DNA of 18,399 nucleotides from Spirochaetae bacterium HGW-Spirochaetae-7 (GCA_002839245.1 PGXR01000021.1:1-18399); one strand, 5' to 3'. Shown: positions 6,410 through 14,553, numbered from the stretch's first letter. The notes: generated by a model from the sequence alone, not told the origin. Numbers and translations are program-made.

Positions 6410-9193
6410 TCAAGCCGGCTCCACCCGTACCGCGCTCAGCTTGAGCGGCGCTATCCTGCTCGACGGGTCGAGCTCGTCACGGGTGAGCCGGTTCACCTGG
6501 GCGTCGGGGAAATGGAACGGCATGAAGGTTTCGCCCGGCGTCACCCCGTCGTCCACCTTCAGCGTCGTCGTCAGTTCACCGCGGCGGGAGCGGACGCGGA
6601 CTTTCGCTCCGTCCGCCAGGTCGTAGCGCAGCGCATCGTCGGTGTGCATGAGGATGTACGATTCGCTGGCGAAGCTTTTGAGCGGCACGCTGCGGAGGCT
6701 CATCGTCGACGAGTGGAACTGGTAGAGGATGCGCCCGGTGTTGAGGACCAGCGGGTACTCTTCGTCGGTATCCTCCGCGCCCGAGGCGTAGGCGACCGGC
6801 GTGATCCTGGCCAGGCCGTCGGGGGTGTTGAATCGCTCCAGGAAGAGCGTGCGCTGGCCGGGATCCTCCGCGTTCGTGCACGGCCACTGGACGCCATGAT
6901 TTTCGAGCCGCTTGTAGGATATGCCGGCGACGATGGGGGCCGCCGCGGCAATCTCGTCCCAGATCGACGATGCGGACGGGTAGGGCGACGACGAGCCGTA
7001 CGGGCCGATGGGCCGCTTCATGCGGCGGGCGATTTCCTGGATTATCCAGGAATCGCCGCGGGCCTCGCCGGGCGACTCGACCGCCTTGCGCACCCGGAGA
7101 ACGCGGCGGTCGGAGTTGGTGAAGGTGCCGTCCTTTTCCGCGAAGCTGGCGGCGGGGAGGACGACGTGGGCCTTCAGGGCGGTGGGCGTCATGAAGATGT
7201 CCTGCACGACCATGAAATCCAGGGAGTGGACGGCATGCTCGACATGGTTCAGGTTGGGGTCGGTGTGCAGGGGATTCTCCCCCATCACGTAGAGTCCGTG
7301 TATCCTGCCGTCGCCGGCGGCCTTGATGATCTCGACGGTGGTCAGGCCTTTCACGCCCGGCAGCTCGGCTACCGGGTAACCCCAGAGCCTGGCGATGCGG
7401 GCGCGGTTTGTGTCGTCGGAGGCGGGAATGTAGCCGGGGTAGAATATCGGCGAAGCGCCGACGTCGGTGGCGCCCTGTACGTTGTTCTGCCCGCGGGGCG
7501 GGCTGATGCCTGCGCCTTCGCGGCCTGCCTGGCCGGTCACCAGCATCAGGTTGATGAGCGCGAACACGTTGTTGGTGCCCACAGCCTGCTGGCTCATGCC
7601 CATGCCGGTCGCGATGATGGACTTGCCCGCGGTGGCGTACAGGCGCGTCGCCTCCACCAGCTTGTCGCCGGGAACGTTGCAGATGCGCTCCACTTCGGCA
7701 AGGTCGTACGGTTGCACCGCCAGAGCGAGCGCTTCCAGGCTCCCGAGCCCGCCGGAAACCCGCCGGGCGATGAAGTCCTTGTCGATCCACCCCTCGGAAA
7801 TCGCGATCCGGGCCATGCCGTTGAGCAGCGCCACGTCGGTGCCCATGCGCGGCTGGAGCCAGACGTCGGCATTGTCGGCCAGCGGGGTCCAGCGCGGATC
7901 GATGACGACCAGCCTGCCGCCTCGGGCAAGCCCGCGCTTCAGGTAGGTCGCCGTGACGGGGTGCGTCTCCACCATGTTGTTGCCGATGACGAGGGCGCAG
8001 TCGACCGTCTCGTAATCTTCTATGGAGCAGGTCGCCGCGCCGTCGCCGAGCGCCTTGAGCATCGCGGTCACCGTCGACGCGTGGCATAGCCGCGTGCAGT
8101 AGTCCAGGTTGTTGGTGCCGAAGGCGACGCGGGTGAACTTCTGGAAGAGGTAGTTGTCCTCGTTGGTGCATTTGGCCGACGAATAGCCGGCCAGCGCGTC
8201 CGGGCCGTATTTGGCCTTGACGGCCAGGAAACCGGCCGCCGCGGCGTCCAGGGCTTCGTCCCAGGTCGCCTCGCGGAAAGCGCCGTGTTCCTTGATCAGC
8301 GGCACGGTAAGCCGCTCGGGGCTGTTCACGTAATCGTAGCCGAACCGGCCTTTGACGCAGAGCCTGCCGTCGTTCGGCAATACCCCCTCGACGCCGTCGG
8401 AGCGCACGATGGTGCCGTCCAGGACGGTCAGCTTCAGCTGGCAGCCGACCCCGCAGTACGAACAGGTGGTCTGTACCGCCTTGGCTTTATCGCTGGACGA
8501 GTACACGCCGGAATATTCCATAGCGGCGCGGTTGGGCTTCTCCACGAGGGCGCCCGTGGGGCAGAGCTGGACGCATTCGCCGCAGCCGTCGCACTCGGAG
8601 CCGCCCCAGCCATCGATGCCGGCCGAGATGTACGAATGGATGCCGCGGTCGAGCACGCCGATGACGCCCTTGCCTTGAACTTCCTCGCAGCCTTTAAGGC
8701 AGCGGAAGCACTTGATGCACTTGGAAGGGTCGAAGGTGAGTACCGGGGAGGAATCGTCGACGCTCCGCCAGTCCTCGCCGGCCAGCGGGAGCCCAAGCGC
8801 CTCGGAAGCGGGCCTCGCGGGCGCGATGGAATCAGCAAGGCCGTAGCGCACGCACATCTCGGCGAATTCGTCGCGGTGCGACCCGTCGGTGCCCATGCTG
8901 ACTTCGGTCATAAGCGACGCGACGAGGAATTTGCGCTCCTCCTCCAGTTCATCGTCGAAGGCGGTGACGACCATGCCGTCCTCGACGGCGGTGGTGCAGG
9001 AAGTAACGAGCCCCCGCATGCCGGTTACCTTGACGATGCACAGACGACAGGCGCCGGTCGGGCTGAGCTTGCGGTGCCAGCACAGGCTCGGGATCATGTA
9101 GCCCGCTTCCCTGGCTACTTCGATTAGAAGGCGGCCGGATGTCGTGCTGACGGTCTTTCCGTCGATGGTGATGCTTATCGCTTCGTTCGGCAT
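6410..9193 (-). CDS. fdhA: Formate dehydrogenase catalytic (alpha) subunit, molybdopterin, Cys-type
   Basis: This 927-residue enzyme interconverts formate and CO2. Domains in order: an N-terminal [2Fe-2S] domain (C38, C49, C52, C66); a region where NuoG-like proteins carry a His-Cys3 [4Fe-4S] site but here only H106 and C114 are seen; two CxxCxxCxxxC ferredoxin clusters (C159-C169 and C201-C211); the [4Fe-4S] domain of molybdopterin oxidoreductases (C244, C247, C251, C279); the bis-MGD domains; and a C-terminal dinucleotide-binding domain. YCTRLCHAST places Cys370 (codon TGC, 8086-8084) followed by His371 at the metal-ligand site where Sec occurs in other family members, so this is a Cys enzyme. 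ATG 9193 is preferred: it follows AAGGGA at 8 bases and lies 13 bases after the diaphorase stop. An upstream in-frame start at 9268 would overlap that gene. The enzyme probably works in the cytoplasm with the NuoEF-like subunit, since no twin-arginine signal is present. Confidence 0.93.
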   Translation of the reverse strand: MPNEAISITIDGKTVSTTSGRLLIEVAREAGYMIPSLCWHRKLSPTGACRLCIVKVTGMRGLVTSCTTAVEDGMVVTAFDDELEEERKFLVASLMTEVSMGTDGSHRDEFAEMCVRYGLADSIAPARPASEALGLPLAGEDWRSVDDSSPVLTFDPSKCIKCFRCLKGCEEVQGKGVIGVLDRGIHSYISAGIDGWGGSECDGCGECVQLCPTGALVEKPNRAAMEYSGVYSSSDKAKAVQTTCSYCGVGCQLKLTVLDGTIVRSDGVEGVLPNDGRLCVKGRFGYDYVNSPERLTVPLIKEHGAFREATWDEALDAAAAGFLAVKAKYGPDALAGYSSAKCTNEDNYLFQKFTRVAFGTNNLDYCTRLCHASTVTAMLKALGDGAATCSIEDYETVDCALVIGNNMVETHPVTATYLKRGLARGGRLVVIDPRWTPLADNADVWLQPRMGTDVALLNGMARIAISEGWIDKDFIARRVSGGLGSLEALALAVQPYDLAEVERICNVPGDKLVEATRLYATAGKSIIATGMGMSQQAVGTNNVFALINLMLVTGQAGREGAGISPPRGQNNVQGATDVGASPIFYPGYIPASDDTNRARIARLWGYPVAELPGVKGLTTVEIIKAAGDGRIHGLYVMGENPLHTDPNLNHVEHAVHSLDFMVVQDIFMTPTALKAHVVLPAASFAEKDGTFTNSDRRVLRVRKAVESPGEARGDSWIIQEIARRMKRPIGPYGSSSPYPSASSIWDEIAAAAPIVAGISYKRLENHGVQWPCTNAEDPGQRTLFLERFNTPDGLARITPVAYASGAEDTDEEYPLVLNTGRILYQFHSSTMSLRSVPLKSFASESYILMHTDDALRYDLADGAKVRVRSRRGELTTTLKVDDGVTPGETFMPFHFPDAQVNRLTRDELDPSSRIAPLKLSAVRVEPA

Positions 9194-9206
9194 GTGTTCA
9201 TTCCCT

Positions 9207-11024
9207 TCAGAATAGGCTCGCAAGGTTCCGGGCTGCGCTCCGGAGGGGCAATATAGGCGATTGTCCAAGGGGACAGAGCGAGGCTTTGGCTATCTTTTCA
9301 GCGTCAATGACCATGGCGTCGAGCATACCGCGCAGGCTGGCGTCGTGTCTTTCCGCGGGCGCGTCAATCTCCGGGCTGCGGGACGCGTCGACGAATGACC
9401 GGGCTGCGGCCGCGAGGCGGGCGGTCCCGATACGGCACGGTACGCACTTGCCGCACGATTCATGCATGAAGAAGTCCATGATGGCGGAGAGGGTATCGGG
9501 TACCGACCTGCCCGGGCCGAGCACGATGACGGCGCCCGAACCGAGCGTCGCGCCGGCGGCCCGGAGGGCGTCGTAGTCCATCCGGAGGTCGAGGGCGTCG
9601 CCCGGAACGAAGGTGCCCGCGGCCCCGCCGAGCAATACCGCCAGCGGTCGCGCCGCCGGCTTTCCCGAGGCTTCGACGGCACCTCCCGCCGCGGCGATGA
9701 TTTCGCCGAGCGGAACGCCCATTTCCCATTCCCCGTAGCCTGGCCTCGCGACGTCGCCGGAGACGCAGAAAACCTTGGTGCCCGGGGAGGATGGCGTGCC
9801 GAGCGCGAGATAGGCATCGGCTCCGTGCTCGGCCACCCAGGGCAGGGCGGCCAGCGTCTCCACGTTGTTGACCAGCGTCGGCCTGCCCCAGAGCCCCGAT
9901 TCTGCCGGGAATGGCGGCTTGATGCGCGGATATCCTCGCTTGCCCTCGAGCGACTCCAGCAGGGTCAGTTCCTCGCCGCAGAGATACGAACCCGCGCCCA
10001 GCCTGACGTCCAGGTCGAACGAGAAATCGGTGCCAGCTATGCCCCGCCCAAGGAAGCCAGCGGCGCGGGCCGACTCGATGGCCGCACGTACACGGGCGAT
10101 CGCTTCGGAATACTCGCCGCGTATATAAATGAAGCCGCGACTCGCTCCTATGGCGTACGCCGAGATTACCAGGCCCTCTATGAGGAGCTGGGGCGTACGC
10201 TCCATGATGATCCTGTCCTTGAAGGTGCCCGGTTCGCCCTCGTCGGCGTTGCAGACCACGAAGCGCTCGCAGCTCTCCGAGTCGGAGCAGGCTGAACCGG
10301 CCGCGGCACGTTCCTTGAGGCCGGTAGGGAAGCCCGCGCCTCCACGGCCTCGCACCTTCGCCTTGGACAGTTCCTCCACGACGGCGTCCGGGGCCATCGC
10401 CAGCGCCGCGCGCAGGCCCGCCCAGCCGCCGGCGCGTCCGTATTCGCGCGCGGAGGCGGAATCGGAGGCGGGCGGGAATCGCAGCGCAATCCGGCGTCCC
10501 GCCGCCGGGCCGATATCCATCGCCCTGATCGTGGCGTCGGGGCCCGACGCATCCGGGGCTCCGCCCGCCCGTATTTCGGCAATTATGGAAGCTATCCGTA
10601 AGGGATCGAGGTTCGCATAGACGCGGTCGTCCACCATCATGACCGGCGCACTGGCGCAGCGGCCCAGGCACTGGCATGTTCCCAGGGTAAAATTCCCCCC
10701 GGGATCGGTGCCTCCGACGGGAGCGCCGGTAGCTTTCGCCGCCGCGTCGAGCAGGGCCGCGCCCGCAGGCCTGGTCGTACCTGCCGACGCAAGCGCGTCT
10801 ACCGACGCGAGGCGGCATACCGGCGATGCGCACAAGCTGACGACGTGCCGCCCGCGAGGCGCGAGGCTGAACATCGAGTAGTAGCTGGCCACGCCCTTCA
10901 GGCTGGCGATGGAAAGGCCCCGGCGAGAGGCTTCGTCCCGCAGGTCGGCGGGCGACAGCCAATTCCGTCCTGATCGGGCTTGTGCTTCATGGAGTGAACC
11001 GAGCAACTCGTCTCGACGTACCAT
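9207..11024 (-). CDS. Fused NuoE-NuoF-like diaphorase subunit of NAD(P)-linked formate dehydrogenase
   Basis: This 605-residue fusion passes electrons between NAD(P)H and iron-sulfur clusters. The N-terminal thioredoxin-like NuoE part (about 1-155) has [2Fe-2S] ligands C65/C70 and C119/C123. The NuoF part has the FMN/NADH motifs VRGRGGAGFPTGLK (about 224-237), CNADEGEPGTFKDR (258-271) and GAGSYLCGEELTLLESLEGK (343-362). Its C-terminal [4Fe-4S] site is C524, C527, C530 and C584. No extra ferredoxin or Fd-like domain follows, unlike many HydB/HoxF-type bifurcating subunits. It is comparable to FdsG-FdsB or Moorella FdhB combined in one chain. I prefer ATG 11024 (MVRRDELLGSLHEAQ) over ATG 11063, because a near-consensus promoter occupies the 39 bases between them; neither start has a ribosome binding site. 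The fdhA gene follows after 13 bases, so the two proteins are probably one complex. Confidence 0.9.
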   Translation of the reverse strand: MVRRDELLGSLHEAQARSGRNWLSPADLRDEASRRGLSIASLKGVASYYSMFSLAPRGRHVVSLCASPVCRLASVDALASAGTTRPAGAALLDAAAKATGAPVGGTDPGGNFTLGTCQCLGRCASAPVMMVDDRVYANLDPLRIASIIAEIRAGGAPDASGPDATIRAMDIGPAAGRRIALRFPPASDSASAREYGRAGGWAGLRAALAMAPDAVVEELSKAKVRGRGGAGFPTGLKERAAAGSACSDSESCERFVVCNADEGEPGTFKDRIIMERTPQLLIEGLVISAYAIGASRGFIYIRGEYSEAIARVRAAIESARAAGFLGRGIAGTDFSFDLDVRLGAGSYLCGEELTLLESLEGKRGYPRIKPPFPAESGLWGRPTLVNNVETLAALPWVAEHGADAYLALGTPSSPGTKVFCVSGDVARPGYGEWEMGVPLGEIIAAAGGAVEASGKPAARPLAVLLGGAAGTFVPGDALDLRMDYDALRAAGATLGSGAVIVLGPGRSVPDTLSAIMDFFMHESCGKCVPCRIGTARLAAAARSFVDASRSPEIDAPAERHDASLRGMLDAMVIDAEKIAKASLCPLGQSPILPLRSAARNLASLF

Positions 11025-11036
11025 ATACTGAGTATA
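11024..11036. promoter_or_regulatory. 13-bp palindrome over the -10 box and start codon of the formate dehydrogenase operon
   Basis: TATACTGAGTATA is a perfect odd-centred palindrome (6+1+6). It contains the -10 hexamer and ends at the first base of the preferred ATG. A repressor bound there would block the polymerase. Part of the symmetry could be fortuitous, because the -10 box itself supplies one arm. Confidence 0.35.
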
Positions 11037-11059
11037 GGGTCGGTTGGGCAATGCGTCAA
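11031..11059 (-). promoter_or_regulatory. Near-consensus promoter of the diaphorase-fdhA operon
   Basis: On the minus strand TTGACG (11059-11054), a 17-base spacer and TATACT (11036-11031) match 5/6 and 5/6 of the sigma-70 elements, the best promoter match I found in the window. Counting seven bases past the -10 puts the transcription start on the A of the ATG at 11024. The message would be leaderless if that ATG is used. Confidence 0.65.
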
Positions 11060-11136
11060 ACATTCGGTGATCGCTATATTGATGCCGGCCGGATAGCGCC
11101 GGGACGGTATTTATGTAACCTAAGCCAAATTAACCG

Positions 11137-11165
11137 TTTACTTGGTAGCCATCTCCGCCTATGAT
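11137..11165 (+). promoter_or_regulatory. Candidate promoter of the repeat/OmpA lipoprotein gene
   Basis: TTTACT (11137-11142), 17 bases and TATGAT (11160-11165) match 4/6 and 5/6 of the sigma-70 elements. The predicted start near 11172 leaves a leader of about 37 bases that contains the TTGGAGG ribosome binding site before ATG 11209. It lies divergently to the formate dehydrogenase promoter. Confidence 0.5.
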
Positions 11166-11208
11166 AAAGAGGATGACCTATCCAGATTTTACCTGCTTGG
11201 AGGCATAA

Positions 11209-13662
11209 ATGAGCGCAGTTGCGAAGCGATTGAACACCGTCGCGTTATTTTTCGGTGTTGCCGCGATCCTGCTTTCCTCGTGTGTAGGCACCGAGCCTCC
11301 CGTCATCAAGATCGATGTTCCGGAGCGCACCTATATATCGCCCGCCAACAATGATGGCATCCAGGATACCTTCAGCTTCCCGGTCAGCATCCTGCCCGCC
11401 GCCAAAGCCTTCATAGCCGGCTACGGCATTTCCGTGACCGATGCCTCGGGCAACCGCATCCGCTATATGGAAAAGACTTCAAGCCCCGGCAAGCCTGTCT
11501 TCGGCAAAAAATCCAAGGGCGGCATTGAACCGCCGGATGTGCTCGTATGGGAAGGCAAGGACGACGCGGGAGCCTTCGCCCCCGATGGAGAGTATTCCAT
11601 CATCATAGAGGCTTGGGATGCCAAAAATCGCGGCAAGGCAGGTCCCTTCACGGCCATCGTCGACAATACGCCTCCCGCCGCCTCACTGTCGGCGGAGCCG
11701 CTTGTCTTCTCCCCGAATGGCGACGGCCGCTACGATGCCGTGACGATTAGCCAGGAGGCCGCGGCCGAAAAGGAATGGACCGCGACCATCGTCGACGCCA
11801 AAGGCTCGGTCGTATTCACGAAGAGCTGGCAGGGGAAGCCCGACGCGACCGTCGTCTGGGATGGTCTTTCGGCAGGCAAGACCGCTGTGGACGGCGAGTA
11901 TGCCTATCGCCTGCGGGGCCTCGACCTGGCCGGCAACCAGGCGACGATCGAGCTCAAGGGCATAGTAGTGAGCACGGCGGCCACGCCTTTCGTCATCGGG
12001 CTTTCGGGCAAGGCCTTCAGCCCCAACGGCGACGGCGTGCGCGACCAGCTCATGATGCAGCCTGTCATGGACGACACGCGCGGTACGGAATCCTGGTCGG
12101 TCGACGTTGTAGACGGCTCGGGATCCGTCGTTTGGCATGAAACCCTCGCGGAGTTCAGGCAGCTGGTCTGGGACGGTTCCGGCATCAATGCCGGGCAGGC
12201 GCCCGAGGGGACCTACTGGGTTCGCATGACCGTCAAGTTCCAGAACGGCAACGTCCTCGAGCTGCTTTCCGACCCGGTACTCCTGGACCGGACGCCACCG
12301 AAGGCGAGCGTCGCCATCTCGACGCCGGTCTTCTCGCCGGACGGCGACGGCAAGCTGGATACGATACAATTCCTGGTAGCCGACGCTACCCAGGAAGACG
12401 ACTGGAAGGCGGAAGTCGTCGGCCAATCCGATGGCGCGGTGGTTCGCAGCGCGGCCTGGGCGGGACTGCCCGGCGAGTTCCAGTGGGATGGACTCGACGG
12501 GGAAGGTCGGCTCGCGCCGGAAGGCTGGTACCTGTACCGGCTCTACTCGGCCGACGAGGCCGGCAACGAATTCGCGACATCGACCCAGGCATTCGTCCTG
12601 GACGTCAGAAAGACGCCCGCCGCGATACGCGCCTTGCAGACCGGTTTCTCGCCCAACGGCGACGGCAACCTGGACGCAATGCCCCTAGAGCTCGAACTGC
12701 CGGTAGCGGACGGCATCGCGAGCTGGAGCCTCCGCGTGAGGGGCGCCGCCGGCGGCGCCATCCGTACCGTCGAAGGCCGTGACGCCGCGCCCGGTTTCGC
12801 CCGCTTCTCGTGGGACGGGGCCGACGATTCCGGCAAGGTAGCCCCTGACGGTTCGTACACGGTCGTCCTGAGCGTGCGTTATTACAAGGGAAACGAGGCC
12901 GAAGCGGCCTCCCAGGCCTTCGCGCTGGATACGACTCCTCCCGTGCTCAAGCTCGACTTGTCCCCCCTGCCTTTCTCTCCGGACGGTGACGGCTTCGACG
13001 ACGTCCTCGATATCAATCTCGACGTCAAGGATGCCAGCGCCATAGAGCTGTGGAACATAGCCATCGTCGATCGCGACGGCGCGCCTTTCGCCAACCTGGG
13101 CAGCGCAGGATCTCCCCCCGCGGCTCTTCGCTGGGACGGTCTGTCGGCCCTCGGCGAGCTCGTGATGTCGGCCGAGGATTACGCGCTGCGGGCAACAGTC
13201 CGCGACGCATACGGAAATGAATCCGTAGTCGAAGGCCTCGTGCCCGTCGACATCCTGGTTTTCAAGGAAGGCGACCGCTACCTTATCCAGGTACCTGGGA
13301 TTTACTTCTCCCCGTACAGCGTTGAATTCCCCTTCAACAGGTCCGCGGACAACTGGTCGGCCCTCAGGCGGCTCGCGACGGTGCTCGCGAAATATCCGGA
13401 CCACGCCATAAGGATAGAAGGCAACGCCGTGCGCGTCCTCTGGGCTGACCCCGTCAGGGGAGCGGCGGAAGAGCGGCAGATACTGGGTCCGCTATCCAAG
13501 GCCCGCGCCGAACGAGTGAAGACCATCCTGACGGGACTAGGCATAGCAGCGAACCGCATGACGACGGCGGGCCTTGGAGGCACGGTGCCTCTGGTGCCTC
13601 ATGGTGACCTGGAGAATCGCTGGAAGAACCGGAGGGTGGACTTCCTGCTGGTCCGGCGCTAG
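11209..13662 (+). CDS. Large lipoprotein with FlgD/gliding-type Ig-like repeats and C-terminal OmpA-like domain
   Basis: 817 residues. The N-terminus has a basic n-region, a hydrophobic core and the lipobox LLSSC (C25), giving a lipid-anchored envelope protein. Five clear FSP(N/D)GDG motifs start at about residues 167, 270, 375, 480 and 589. They are spaced 103-109 residues apart and each is followed by WDG and a PDG/PEG-type turn. A weaker first copy (SPANNDG) is near 44. Such D/N/G-rich loops are typical Ca-binding-like turns of FlgD-type Ig and gliding-associated repeats. Residues about 700-817 form an OmpA-like domain, with LSKARAERVKTILTGLGI and a final NRWKNRRVDFLL. The usual GHTD loop reads EGNAV, so the Asp that binds peptidoglycan diaminopimelate in classical OmpA is absent. 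ATG 11209 has GGAGG 5 bases upstream. A structural or adhesin-like surface role is inferred; no partner is visible. Confidence 0.85.
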   Translation: MSAVAKRLNTVALFFGVAAILLSSCVGTEPPVIKIDVPERTYISPANNDGIQDTFSFPVSILPAAKAFIAGYGISVTDASGNRIRYMEKTSSPGKPVFGKKSKGGIEPPDVLVWEGKDDAGAFAPDGEYSIIIEAWDAKNRGKAGPFTAIVDNTPPAASLSAEPLVFSPNGDGRYDAVTISQEAAAEKEWTATIVDAKGSVVFTKSWQGKPDATVVWDGLSAGKTAVDGEYAYRLRGLDLAGNQATIELKGIVVSTAATPFVIGLSGKAFSPNGDGVRDQLMMQPVMDDTRGTESWSVDVVDGSGSVVWHETLAEFRQLVWDGSGINAGQAPEGTYWVRMTVKFQNGNVLELLSDPVLLDRTPPKASVAISTPVFSPDGDGKLDTIQFLVADATQEDDWKAEVVGQSDGAVVRSAAWAGLPGEFQWDGLDGEGRLAPEGWYLYRLYSADEAGNEFATSTQAFVLDVRKTPAAIRALQTGFSPNGDGNLDAMPLELELPVADGIASWSLRVRGAAGGAIRTVEGRDAAPGFARFSWDGADDSGKVAPDGSYTVVLSVRYYKGNEAEAASQAFALDTTPPVLKLDLSPLPFSPDGDGFDDVLDINLDVKDASAIELWNIAIVDRDGAPFANLGSAGSPPAALRWDGLSALGELVMSAEDYALRATVRDAYGNESVVEGLVPVDILVFKEGDRYLIQVPGIYFSPYSVEFPFNRSADNWSALRRLATVLAKYPDHAIRIEGNAVRVLWADPVRGAAEERQILGPLSKARAERVKTILTGLGIAANRMTTAGLGGTVPLVPHGDLENRWKNRRVDFLLVRR

Positions 13663-13683
13663 GACCCGGAACCGCGCGGGCGA

Positions 13684-14553
13684 CTACAGCGTTTCCGGAT
13701 AGATGCTCCGCTTCGCGAACGGAGCAGTCATGAAGCGCATCGCAACCTTGAATCCGGTAAGCCACACTATCCTGGCGCCGTTGCGCCGGTTGCGCAGCAT
13801 GCGTTCGACCAGAGGGGGCGCGATGGTTTCCACCGTGTCGGAGAGTATGTTGAAGATCCTGCGCACCTTGGCCCACTCGTCGGGCTTGCCCCGGTATTCG
13901 CCCACAATCAGGTCGGTCGCGGTCATGCCCGGCCTGAGCGCCCCGACGATAATGCCCGTTCCCCTGGCCTCGAGGGCCACCGAGTCGACGATATAGGCCA
14001 GGGCCCTCTTCGACGCGCCGTAGGCGGTCATGCCGCGGATGAGCCCACCCGAGGATCCGAGCCCCTCGAGGTTGTAGATGGCGCCACGGCCGCGTTTTTT
14101 CATGCCCTGCATGGCCGCCTTGCAGCCGTAGAGCGCGCCTGAGCAGTTGGTGTCGAAGATGGCGGCGATCAGTCCCGGTTCGAGGCCCTCAAGATCCGTC
14201 TGGGGCTGCCCGAGGCCAGCGTTGTTGATCCAGATGTCGACAGCCCCGAGTTCGGCCTCGGCGAAATTCCACAACGCCTGCATGTCGCCCCAGTTGCGGG
14301 CGTCGCAGGCCTGTCCGAAAACCCGCTCCGAGACCTGCGCTCCGCCCGCTCCGGCCTGCAGCGAGGCGACGGCCGCCTGCACGACTGCCGCATCGCGGCC
14401 GCTTATAACGACGCGGGCTCCCGCGGCCAGGAAGGCTTTCGCGAGGCCGTACCCTATACCGCGCGTGCCGCCGGTTATCACGACGCCCGGGGAAGCGCCG
14501 AACGCCGGATTCGCCCCGTTCAACGCTGCGCCGCCGTCTGGAGCCTGCACCAC
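13684..14553 (-). CDS. Short-chain dehydrogenase/reductase (SDR)
   Basis: A 289-residue classical SDR with a Rossmann fold. TGGTRGIG (about 27-34) is the cofactor glycine motif, NNAG (110-113) is present, and YGASK (Y178, K182) is the catalytic pair. A Ser pair lies at 167-168 in NLEGLGSSGG, and RPGMTATDL follows. The NLEG-G-S segment recalls the chlorophyll(ide) b reductase-like branch of SDRs, but a substrate cannot be named. GRD at 52-54, after the second beta strand, suggests NADP(H) preference. The listed GTG start at 14553 overlaps the ChrB-like gene by 34 bases and has no ribosome binding site. A TTG at 14523 overlaps that gene's TGA (TTGA) and would give 279 residues, so the start is unsettled. 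The gene is probably cotranscribed with the ChrB-like gene. Confidence 0.85.
   Translation of the reverse strand: MVQAPDGGAALNGANPAFGASPGVVITGGTRGIGYGLAKAFLAAGARVVISGRDAAVVQAAVASLQAGAGGAQVSERVFGQACDARNWGDMQALWNFAEAELGAVDIWINNAGLGQPQTDLEGLEPGLIAAIFDTNCSGALYGCKAAMQGMKKRGRGAIYNLEGLGSSGGLIRGMTAYGASKRALAYIVDSVALEARGTGIIVGALRPGMTATDLIVGEYRGKPDEWAKVRRIFNILSDTVETIAPPLVERMLRNRRNGARIVWLTGFKVAMRFMTAPFAKRSIYPETL

Noticed and set aside
8084..8086. Possible selenocysteine codon in fdhA
   Set aside because: The codon at the metal-ligand position is TGC (Cys370) and the reading frame has no internal TGA.
6191..8089. Long plus-strand open frame of 632 codons opposite fdhA
   Set aside because: It lies antisense to the DUF1295 and formate dehydrogenase genes, which have all family motifs. 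Its translation is low-complexity and rich in Arg, Gly and His, as expected from the complement of a GC-rich gene.
13663..13698. Bidirectional terminator between the convergent lipoprotein and SDR genes
   Set aside because: Only short CCCG/CGGG and CCGGAA/TTCCGG repeats are present, with no T-tract on either side, and one arm lies inside the SDR coding region.
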